Below are positions 13,501-21,900 of a DNA stretch of 47,984 bases, piece by piece. Positions within the stretch are counted from its first letter, which is position 1, and each line of letters opens with the position of its first letter. Source of the stretch: Liolophura sinensis (taxonomy: Eukaryota > Mollusca > Polyplacophora > Chitonida > Chitonidae). Under the pieces are notes generated by a model. The model made no database searches. It was not told the origin of the DNA and was given only the letters and a program-made list of their open reading frames with translations. The translations under genes and the position numbers were made by a program. The stretch covers positions 15,142,017 to 15,190,000 of the forward strand of contig NC_088307.1 of the NCBI RefSeq assembly GCF_032854445.1. Direction: 5' to 3'.

Positions 13501-13885
13501 TCCTCAGGTTATTCAACATCTTAATACTTGCTTCTGTGAGGCGAATTCCATGTGAAAGGTCAAGCTCTACAATGGGATGTCGACATAATATCTGTATACC
13601 TGCATCAGTGATGGTTGCCTCCGATAAATTAATATACCTCAGCTGTGTTCTGGAACAGTCTTCAAAGAGATGCAAAAAGCTGTCATCAATGATGTGTCCA
13701 CATCGGACATACGCCCTTAAAAGGCCTTCACATAAAACACGAGGGAGACTAATTCCTGGCTTAAGACGGAGATTCCCCGAGCCTGAGGCTGGCTCGGCTA
13801 ACACACTGACATTTGTCACACAGTAATCCAGACAAATGTCCTGGAGGGAGTCTGGGAGGTCCCTTGGCCACTGTGACTGTGTCAT
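1524..13885 (-). CDS. zer1: ZER1-like CUL2 substrate receptor, 12 exons, 3' end outside window
   Basis: Split gene reading leftward; joined coding exons are 13885-13008, 12640-12437, 12090-11997, 8708-8565, 7821-7763, 7489-7427, 6002-5948, 5372-5319, 3976-3809, 3618-3528, 2254-2184 and 1571-1524. All junctions are GT-AG and phases agree, giving 643 codons without a stop. Residues about 14-60 look like the VHL-box/Cul2-box start of the ZYG11 family (LQDICLDYC, then LPRVLCEGLL). Leucine-rich repeats fill about 80-370 and an armadillo-like region starts near 392. Known of the family: ZER1 and ZYG11B recruit CUL2-elongin BC and recognise N-terminal glycine degrons. ZER1 fits better than ZYG11B because of VTGDESEDQVL, QISGSASLFY and LCHFNIPQDV. 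Human ZER1 is about 766 residues, so roughly 120 C-terminal residues lie beyond base 1. A paralogue is possible but the divergent TBC1D13 neighbour favours orthology. Confidence 0.88.
2184..2254 (-). CDS. zer1: ZER1-like exon 11
   Basis: 71 nt after TTGTCAG, before GTAGGT. Completes an Asp codon and reads DETAMNCQRFMDDDGMNLFL then QCLR, equivalent to DETPDNCEMFLNFNGMKLFL. Phase 1 in, phase 0 out. Confidence 0.93.
2604..2862 (-). mobile_element. SINE with poly-C/poly-A expansion
   Basis: Near full-length diverged copy between ZER1-like exons 11 and 10. A run of about 17 C followed by about 11 A sits inside its body near 2673-2698. Confidence 0.85.
3208..3476 (+). mobile_element. SINE, full length
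   Basis: Starts GGGCCTCCGTGGCTCAGTCG (A box TGGCTCAGTCG), B box GAGTTCAAGTCC near 3282, conserved GGTTGTGGGTTTCCCCCAGG body, ends AAATAAATAAATAAAT. Intron 10 of the ZER1-like gene. Confidence 0.92.
3528..3618 (-). CDS. zer1: ZER1-like exon 10
   Basis: 91 nt, phase 0 in and phase 1 out; acceptor CTTTTTTCAG, donor GTTTGT. Reads TMLAIIRKKLHLGQCDEIME then VAWSTMWNVT, matching TMLKLIQKKL to FSWSALWNIT of vertebrate ZER1. Confidence 0.93.
3809..3976 (-). CDS. zer1: ZER1-like exon 9 (tandem acceptor)
   Basis: 168 nt, 56 codons, LFCYDRLVMVLLKMLKQ to VGDLGAIA; contains IYLLNCLACQVDGKEKQLVG, equivalent to HLCNALVCQVDNDHKEAVG. The conserved start is at 3976. A second acceptor with the same 19-base TTGCAG-ending sequence lies exactly 39 bases upstream (exon start 4015). 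Using it would add 13 codons in frame without a stop. The donor is GCA then GTGAGT. Confidence 0.93.
4461..4928 (+). pseudogene. Decayed Tc1/mariner transposase fragment
   Basis: One frame over 156 codons retains transposase features: HSGRPRVTMTVQDRIYLTRF in the linker between the helix-turn-helix parts, SQTVRNCLRETELYAHVI, then WWRNVLLTDESHFHLSHSDG holding the second catalytic Asp of the DDE/D triad (TDES). Four in-frame stops are present, all TGA and no frameshift, which suggests CGA-to-TGA decay. It lies in intron 8 of the ZER1-like gene in the opposite orientation. The C-terminal third and terminal repeats are not visible. Confidence 0.75.
5319..5372 (-). CDS. zer1: ZER1-like exon 8
   Basis: 54 nt, 18 codons, MMRNGCLTLCHFNIPQDV, matching vertebrate QRNCCLTLCNFSIPEEL. 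Flanked by a T-tract ending in CAG and by GTAAGT; phase 0 on both sides. Confidence 0.92.
5622..5779 (+). mobile_element. SINE, 5'-truncated
   Basis: Body from CTCCGGCTGTAAGTG through CTGCGGATGGTTGTGGGTTT to an AAATAAATAAAT tail; tRNA-like head missing. Confidence 0.9.
5948..6002 (-). CDS. zer1: ZER1-like exon 7
   Basis: 55 nt between TTTTTTTCAG and GTGAGTAAG. Reads RIIEALLEGMNRHVFEQT, the counterpart of QVIQVVLNGMESYQEVT. Phase 2 in, phase 0 out. Confidence 0.9.
6172..7110. repeat. 37-bp tandem repeat, about 25 copies
   Basis: Unit GAATGTCCTTGTATGTTCAG then AAATGCCATGACACAGT, with a few 43-base variants containing TGTACAGTATG. It fills most of ZER1-like intron 6. Confidence 0.95.
7427..7489 (-). 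CDS. zer1: ZER1-like exon 6
   Basis: 63 nt after a long T-rich tract ending TTTTAG and before GTATGT. Reads SASLFYIVKGEEKENISCKL then KR across the junctions, matching SAALFYLTNSEYRSEQSVKL. Phase 2 in and out. Confidence 0.87.
7763..7821 (-). CDS. zer1: ZER1-like exon 5
   Basis: 59 nt, phase 0 in and phase 2 out; GTTATAG acceptor and GTAAGT donor. Reads AILAGMKTHKTDKHVQISG, aligning with the vertebrate LVITALKCHKYDRNIQVTG helix. Confidence 0.88.
8041..8640. repeat. 100-bp tandem repeat, 6 copies including the end of ZER1-like exon 4
   Basis: The shared TTACCTCTACAGCTCTGTAC occurs at 8061, 8161, 8261, 8361, 8461 and 8561, exactly 100 apart. The rightmost copy is the real exon 4 end and donor; the other five lie in the intron and keep GAG then GTAAGC on the minus strand. 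In the copies that read CTG TAG CAC the exon frame has a stop; the copy next to the exon does not. Confidence 0.96.
8565..8708 (-). CDS. zer1: ZER1-like exon 4 (start of armadillo-like region)
   Basis: 144 nt, 48 codons, phase 0 on both sides, after CTGTTACAG and before GTAAGC. It begins VTGDESEDQVLLSLEVYKDR, the counterpart of VSGDKNEEQVL in vertebrate ZER1, and ends VVRQQYRAVE. Its last ~60 bases and donor are the template of the 100-bp array that follows in the intron. Confidence 0.93.
10175..10447 (-). mobile_element. SINE, full length
   Basis: Complete minus-strand copy, next to the 57-bp array built from the same head region. Confidence 0.92.
10521..10976. repeat. 57-bp tandem repeat, 8 copies, derived from a SINE head
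   Basis: Units start at 10521 and every 57 bases to 10920. On the minus strand each holds GTCGAGTTGGTTAGTGCGCC, related to the A-box half of the tRNA-like SINE head, and no B box. A minus-strand SINE lies just left (10175-10447). All six frames stay open because 57 is a multiple of three; no gene is implied. Confidence 0.95.
11997..12090 (-). CDS. zer1: ZER1-like exon 3
   Basis: 94 nt between AGTGCAG and GTGAGT. It reads SIPGLENKQLEFLGLLGC then PDNACRRQNIPARR, matching the vertebrate LQFLGLFENSLC to HIPAYK stretch that leads into the armadillo-like part. Phase 2 in, phase 0 out. Confidence 0.88.
12437..12640 (-). CDS. zer1: ZER1-like exon 2 (LRR)
   Basis: Enters in phase 2 after TTGCAG and leaves in phase 2 at GGACAG then GTACAT. 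It codes for an LRR stretch (LPNLVSLDIAGTNLAGF), matching the LMSLDISG segment of vertebrate ZER1, then a charged acidic linker (EVEHRPLSKAEERTAADR). Confidence 0.9.
13008..13885 (-). CDS. zer1: ZER1-like exon 1 (start codon, VHL box, LRRs)
   Basis: Codes for residues 1-292 plus two bases of 293. The ATG at 13885-13883 is preceded directly by an in-frame TAA two codons upstream, which fixes it as the first in-frame methionine. Leucine-rich repeats are visible (LRYINLSEATITDAGIQIL, LTHLDLTKCQNIHLEYM). An acceptor-like TTTCTTTAACAG ends at 13992, so exon 1 may begin at 13991 after a 5' UTR intron. The donor is AAG then GTAAAA. A segment near residues 150-205 (ESRDLCVSPGQQ to GRDYIFDC) looks like a lineage-specific insertion compared with vertebrate ZER1. 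Confidence 0.9.
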
Positions 13886-15893
13886 GGTTTACACGTACTT
13901 TTCCGGACACGTCTTGTTCACACCCTAGCACAGTATTCTGCAGCACAATGCCGGCATACACCTGGTGAGGCACCAACATCTACATATGCACCTGTTAAAG
14001 AAATTGAAGACTGCTAAAGACATACTGAAGTGAAGCAACTTAACAGACTACTTGATATGCATGATCTCCCTTTCATTTGCATATACATACATGTATGTAC
14101 ACTTATTACAAACATAAAGACAAGCATTACATACAGTGTATCTTTACAGTATTTATTTATTTATTTGATTGGTCTTTTATGCCGTACTTAAGAATATTTC
14201 ATTTATACAACAGTGGCCTCGATTATGGTGGGAGAAAACCGGGCATAGCCCGGGGGAAACCTATGACCATCAGCAGGTTGTTGGAAGACCTTACCACGTA
14301 AGGCCGGAGAGGAAACCAGCATGAGTTGGACCGGAATTCACAGTGACTACACTGGTGGGAGGCTCCTAGGTCGTTGCCTTGTGTGGTATGATAACTCCCT
14401 TGGCCAAAAAGCAGCAATCTTTTCAATTATATTACATCACAGCAACATTCTGTTAAAGCATGGTGCATTTACCATGTACATCTATTTTTTATCACACACT
14501 TAAAATTCACTTTTATGACTCTCATTTATTTATTTTGTTTTCAGCTTCAGTTGGTATTTGGCCCTCATTAACAATATGATTGTTGGAGGTAACCTGACCT
14601 TTTCTTTGTACTGGACTTCATGGGAATTTCTCTTTTTAGTTCCCTCTCAATATTAATTTCTTTAAAATCTATACCTCTGTCATTCATCAGAAAAAAAAAC
14701 AAAAAACATTCCCATAGTTTCCTTATCGAGCAACACTAATTTTTTTTGATAGGGTTATGTGTTATCGCCAACAAAGAATATTTTAATGACACTCTTTCAT
14801 CCCATTTCAAGATCACTTCAAAGGGTCACATATTACCATCATATGTAGTGTAATGCCCCATTCACACATTTCAATTGTTGTATCTACTACATGTCCTAGA
14901 ATTTGACTGGATGTATTTATTAAAATGGCATACATGTAAAGTTGAACATTACTTCAGTGACTAGTTAGGTAAATTAAATGGCCCATATTTTACATTTAGC
15001 AGATAATTGCTCTACTGATTTTTTCTACAGGAGGATGAAAGTTCAAACACTTTTCAACTTGTAAGTGTTCTTGTGACAATAGATCCAAAGCAACTATCAG
15101 CATCGTCTCAGCCAAGATTTTTCAGCTATATGAACAGCATAGATAACTCACAAAAACAGATGTTTACCTATATGTGCTCTCAGCCATATATGCTGATGGT
15201 CCATAAACAGAATGCATATCTTTCTGATCTCTTATACCTAACATCAACAGAGGATATCAGAGGCAGCTAGGGGTCCTGTCTTATACGACTACTTCAATCA
15301 ATGTATTTAGTGAAAATTAAAACTGAAAGGGATGAAACTCTTCATGAATCCGTGGTATTCAAATGAAAAAGAAGGCAAAGTATGTTTTCTTTTTCCAGTG
15401 ACAGTGACCTTATTACAGTCAAACGATTAAACCATTTACACAACAGAGCACAGGCAGTGTGGAATATGTCCCGACACCCGCCAATCAGTAACATGAAACA
15501 TGACTGAGAAGAGCCTCTAGAAAAATGAGATCATGTTGTTGTTGTTACTGAACACATGACTGGGGCATTGCATATTTACAAAACACACCACAATTCACAC
15601 CTATTTTCAGAATTCACCACGCAGCACAAGATTTCTCCACATTCAATTTTCGAAACAACACTATAAAATAGGCAAGGAATTGTTAATGAATGTAAATCTA
15701 AGAAGACAGCTTCAACGTCCGTCACCGATATTCACAGTTGGACATCCATCAGATTTGTCACGTGATGTAAATATACCTTGTTCTTAACCCCCTCTTGGCA
15801 TATGTCCGGAAGTCATTGAGAAGTAGTTGTTTAAGTAGGCCGCAACAGGTGGCTGCCATATTCGGGTCAATGGGAACAAGATCATTTGAAAAC
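13886..15893. promoter_or_regulatory. Head-to-head intergenic region between zer1-like and tbc1d13
   Basis: About 2 kb separates the two start codons, so promoters of both genes should lie here. It holds a SINE (14152-14402), AT-rich unique sequence, and near the plus-strand gene a TATAAAA at about 15663. There is no obvious CpG-dense island. Promoter assignment is inference from gene arrangement. Confidence 0.5.
14152..14402 (-). mobile_element. SINE, near full length
   Basis: Minus-strand copy in the shared upstream region of the two genes; the far head is degraded. Confidence 0.88.
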
Positions 15894-15913
15894 ATGGCGG
15901 CATACAGGGCAAG
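15894..15913 (+). CDS. tbc1d13: tbc1d13 exon 1 (start codon)
   Basis: 20 coding nt, MAAYRA plus two bases, ending CAAG before GTTAGC. The start fits human, which has a similarly short leader before the DVL motif. An in-frame ATG at 15870 would add eight residues (MGTRSFEN) and cannot be excluded. The sequence around the start, AACATGGCGGC, resembles a YY1 site. Confidence 0.75.
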
Positions 15914-18900
15914 GTTAGCGCGTGGTGACCCGCCCATTTCTCTGAAAAAACTTTCTGTTCTCTCTTATGACTTATGACAGTTATCAGTGTGACATTAATA
16001 AATATTTTGAATGTTTTGTCTTTCAGACTGAAAGAGCTACAGGATGTCTTACAGGCACCATCGATAGACATGAAGAAACTAAGAAGGCTGTGCTTCAGTG
16101 GTAAATTTCGCTCCATGCATCACTCATAAATCGTGCGGCTTCCTTGTTATAAATCATATTGCATATCTTTGTTTGCTGATGCTGTAATGTATCGTTGACA
16201 CAAAACAAAGCAAAAAAACAAATGGACAAAAAATGGAGGCATTTTACGCGTGAAACGATACTTTATTGGGTTATCATTACAAAATTTTGTGCAGCAATTG
16301 GAAGAGTATAGGTTACAATATGGATTTGACAAGCTAGAGGTAGGAGAAGTGGTTATTTGGGCGGCTACCAGTCCCAGCCTATTTAGCCAGATGTGCTGGT
16401 CTTTAACTGTAGGTTGAGCAGCCATGAATATGGCCTATCCAGATATTTCTCAACCAACAGTGCACTCCTGAAATGCCAACTCAGCTTATTATGTAGGTGA
16501 TTGATGTTTTATTGGTTTCAGCTTCCTGAGACCTATGATTGCGAATCTGAGACAGTCTTTTTTCAGTTTTCGAAGTTTTTAGTCTGAATACTTACTGGAA
16601 AAACTAAATGAAATATTTAATGAAATTTCTGGTGAAATACAGGTAACAGTTAAAGGGCACATTAAAAAAAGGTACCCACAACTGATGCATGCCAGGAATG
16701 GATACATTGATTAACTTAATTCAGAAATCATCCATGCCTGGATCATTATTTAAAAGAAAAGACAACAAAAAATATAACCAAAGTTATTTCAGAAGAGGGG
16801 TTCATACAGAGCTAAACGGGCATAACGATTTTTTATTTTGTTTATTATGTTATTGTGATTCTATCCGTCTGTCCGTCTGTCTGTGTTTGTGTCTGGGCTA
16901 TAACCCTCTTTTCAACATAGAGTTTTAATTTTTGGTGGATGCATAGATACACAAATGACGATGTGTCGTGACCTACATTTGTCCATTTTCGCAGTTGTCA
17001 TGGTAACCAGATTGCCATTACCCTATGTATAATATACATAGATATAGACATGATTTCTTCTCTGGGCTATAACTCTAACAGTTTTCCACATAGTTTCATT
17101 TTTTCAAATGGAGTTTTAATTTTTGGTGGATACATAAATACACAGATGACGATGTGTCGCAACTCACATTTGTCCATTTTCATTGTTGCCAAGGTAACCA
17201 GATAACCATTTTTCTTATATATACTATATAAATAGATGTGCATTCATGTCCGGGCTATAAGTCCATCTGTTTTCTGTGTAGAGTTTTAATTCTGACGATG
17301 TGTCGCGACTCAGATTTGTCCATTTGTGCAGTTGTCATGGTTACCAGATCGCCAGTTTCCCTGTATATACTATATAGATGGATATGATTTCGTGTCAGGG
17401 CTATAACTCCAACTGTTTTCTGCATAAAGTTTCCATTTGTGTTTGACACATTTGTCCACTTGCATGGTTGTCATGGTAACCATATACGTATTGTGAACAC
17501 CAGTGAAGATTCCTCTCAGGGGTTATACTCACCACAGTGCTGCTGATATTCTTTTATACATGTGAAACACATGCATTTGTTGTGGTGTATGTTGTGTTCA
17601 CCTGAGCTCTTGTTTTATTATGTTCTTGGTAATTCTATACATCACCTTTTAATGTGAAATTCTTTCAAGGCCATGGGATACGCCATTTTATAAAAACCGA
17701 TGTCATGTCATCTGAACCTACACTCTTCAGTACTAGAGGCAAAACACTTCTTTGTCGTGGGATGTACAGTGCCCCTAATTATAACAACCGAAGACCAAGC
17801 ATTGAAGTCTCCTGGTTGAGACCTTGGGGAATAAAGCTAGATGTATTCCACTTTCATTTTCTCTTTGAAAATCGCTTTAAAGTATATTGGAACTGTCTCG
17901 ATTGTTTGTGATTGGTTAAACTCGAGAGTATGGCAGCCCGTTCAGTTTTCCCTACACGGGTGTTTTAGTTTACTTTGAACTGCGATGTCTTGGTTATCCT
18001 AATCACAAATATAAAAAGTGATGTTTTTTTTTTGTTTTTTTTTACTTTTAAATTTGACTCTTTACCAATACATATGTACATTTGGTCTTGTGTTGCCTTT
18101 CCTTTTAATGCATTCAAATGGAATTAAGAAATAGTGCCTTTCTGACACAGCAACAAAGTGACATGCAAGTTATACAGAAATCTTGCGAGAGCCACTCAAG
18201 ATCATGCAAGTAGGGGTAGCAGATTACAGAAAGTCCTCTAACTTCCACGGCATTGATTTAACACGTGTATGTAACAGTTATGAACTGGCATTGGAATATA
18301 AATCATGTGTGTACCTAGATGCTGCTAATATCGTACTACCTTTTATTAAATAGAGCCAGCAGAGAGTATTGAAATATATTTTTTCAGTGAGTAACAGGTA
18401 CGTGCATTTTTTCTTTGTCTTTAATAGGCTGTTCACTGGAAACGGGATCTCGGTCAATTTGCTGGAAGGTATTACATCTTTTTTCTCATCTTTAGAGCAG
18501 CTAACACTTAGGAATATTGAAGGACACATTTATTTCATTATTATGAAGTTTCCTCATAGGGTCATGGGATGGGGAAAATGGAGCAAAAAAAATTCACCAA
18601 ACCTTCGGTCCTTTTAGGTGACAGTGAAAGTGGTTATAGGAAGAAATGGACCTCATAATATTTTCGTCTAATACAATCTGTTGTAGAAGTTTTCGGATTG
18701 TCCTTTCAAAATGTTGACAGACTGATTGCAGATGATTGACGCTTAGGTTTTATTTATTTATTTATTTATTTGATGGGTGTTTTATGCCATACTCAAGAAT
18801 ATTTCACTTATACGAGAGTTTTCTACGAGAGCCTACTTTGTAGACTTCCCAACACTCAGTGTTTATGGATTCTTGGTGGAAAAAAAGCAGTCAGTGATGC

Positions 18901-21900
18901 TCTAGTAACAGCTAGCTTTCACTGAAGATGATTTACCTTCCACCAATGCATGTAAGACATGTAAGGCTGTACATCACACAGGGAATTGTTTGTTGGTTAC
19001 TTGCCAAAGATGGGTGATGTGCTGTGGGCACTCCGGTTTCCTCCCGCACCCTCAGAACTGATCACCATCATTGGAGTGAAACACTGTGGAGTCTGACAAT
19101 GACAACAAATAAATAAACAATTTTCAAAATGCCGCCTTAAACCTGAATGGTCTTCTGATTTATTTACAGCTGTTGCTGGATTATCTTCCTCCGGATAGAT
19201 CTCAGTGGAAGTCAATCTGTGGCAAGCAAAGGTGAGATTCTGTTTGTTTCTTATGTCCTGTATTTCTGTATACTGAACATACACATGTTTTATGTACTGT
19301 AGGCAGAGCAAGCTTGATGGTTTAACCGATCTCACTCCTTGCATTCACTTATCTGCCCTTGTACCAGTGTAAGTGAAAAGTTTCTGATTTTCAGTCAACA
19401 CCAATGAAACACATATACCATGAAATTGTAATTGTCTGGGTGAGTAATTGTAAAATCCACTTTCCTCCACCTGTAAACATAACTGATGTTTGTATCCCTG
19501 TAAGTGAAAAGTGATTTAGGTACCTAGGGGAGTGAGAGTGGTTTACTAAAGGGCACTTCAGTTTCTTCTACCCATAAACTTGTGTGCGGCGGTAAACACT
19601 AGTCAGAATAAACAGTCAGATATATAAGTGAAAAGTTCTTGAGTACAACATTAAAACACCACCTACATAAATAAAATAAATTTGAAATCATCATTTGTTC
19701 CACAAACACCGTGATGACACTTAGTGAGCAGTATGATGATGCTGATGCACAGCCAGCAGAGATCAGACAACAAAACGAGCTTTCTCACAGTAAGGGAGCT
19801 TGCACAAAGCAAAGACATAAATCTTGTAACACGTTTACTTCGGCAAGTGAGTATATTACTCTATACACAAATAAGACTCTTTGTTTCCCCGTGAATATAA
19901 AGCCAGTTGTTGGGCTCCTAACACACCTGTGTCCTGTGTAGGTGTTGTCAGCCGCTTGACCTGCAACAAGTCTGCAATTCATACACTGTTGCTTATGCCA
20001 GGTATTTGTGACCAGAACACCTAGATGTTGTTTCCTGAGTGCAGGGTTGTGGGAGTGTGATAGTACACATCAAATTCAATGGTACATGTATTCACCAGTG
20101 AACCTGTTTAATAAGTTTAGCTGCAATTATATGAGTAATCAAAATAACTTTGTTGTTTTGTTTTTTTGTAGGGCAGTATACCAGCAGTTTGTTAATGAGC
20201 TGATTGTAAAGCCGGGAGCCAATGCCCATAATAAGCAGGGGCCAGATACCCCGGCTGACCATGTAAGTTATCCATTAACTAACATCATGGTTATTTTACA
20301 TCAAGGTTTAATGTTGGAACTTACGGTAAATGATTCGCCCTTTGGTTACTGTCGTTTACTTTCAAATGGGGTAAGTGTGGCAAGATTTCGTTTTGTTACA
20401 GTCGGGACTGCTACTGTTCCCTCCTTTTGAAATCGGGAAACCCTCATTAAACACAGAAAAGATACACAAAGCAAGGTTTCCGAAAAACTACCACGATTTA
20501 CTTTCACCCCATTTTGGTAGCACTGGGTGCCAGACGGGCATATTGGGTGTCCGATAGGATTTGTCCAAATTGTTGTTGTATGAGGAGTTCACAAGGCACT
20601 GATATAGGGCTTGCTGCCTGTATGTCAAAATAAAGTGCATGTTTTATGATTACTGGTATGCAAATTTGCCAACCTGATTTATGTGACGCCAGCAACAGGT
20701 AAGATTATTTTCTTTGCCTTAATCATCAAAACCATGCCGTTAATGGATATAATAGACACGTGGAAATTTGAAGCCCTGTGAAGGTAAGTATGCTTTAAAC
20801 ACAGTTTGACATCATCTACTGATAATGTGCAAATAAATTCCTGTGTGCTAGAATCTGTTATATCTTTGCACATGAAGAGTTCTGCATTTTAACAGACATC
20901 TGACATGCCACCCCACATGTATGAAGGTACTGTATGGTCGCACTCAATCTCCAGAGAGTTTTCTCCCGAATTCCCATTTTTCATAAAATGGCGATCATAA
21001 AACAATCAAGGTGCACTTGTTATGAAGTGCATGTACTAAATTCATTCTTATTAAAACTAAGGAAAATATGAACAGTTGGTGCTGGTAGCATAGACTGACG
21101 ACTCAGTGAAGCGTGAGCTTGTTTATTACATTCGTCAACTGTCAATACAACCCCGTGACCACCCCCATTGCTCTCCACGGCTCCCAGTCAGTAAGAACCA
21201 CAATCAATGCAATGAATAGCGGGATACTTTACTCTGAGGGTGAAGCTTTAGGTCCTTTACCGTTTTTTTTTTTGACACAATTACCCTGAGGTCATGTGAT
21301 TTTCAAAAGATGGTTGTCCTTCTACGATTTACCAGAAAATCAAGTTACTTCCGAACATGCTGAAAAAGGCTTGCCCATTCAGATGTTACTGTATTACCCA
21401 GCTCGCCAGTCGTGCATCAGTCAGATGAAAATCAGTCAGATCATATCTATATCGATTGACAAACAATGATCTGACACAGATTGATTGTGCGTACTCGTGT
21501 GTGTGGCAACATCATACGGGTTTCACAAAAATAATTTAAGTGATAAACACAATAATTTATACAGTAAATACCCCAAGAAATTATGCTTTTAAATTAGATA
21601 TTATAACTTTCCTTATTCCTAACATCAGTTGTGACTTCATTTCATTTCATCAGATATTGTTTGCTTCTATGTTTACTTCTGAATTTCAACACTTCGGGAA
21701 ATGGTTAACATCTGTCATAAAGGCTTTGTTCTGATACATCTGGATTTGTTTGAAAGACAGACATGATTTTTTTCCGCTTTTTAGCGGAATTCCGCTTTTT
21801 CTTTGTTCAGTTTCAATTAATTTACCTGTTTTCCGGTTTTTTTTCTGTGTAGTAATATTTTGTAAAGTTCCGATTTATTTCCTCAAAATAAAGTCGAAGA

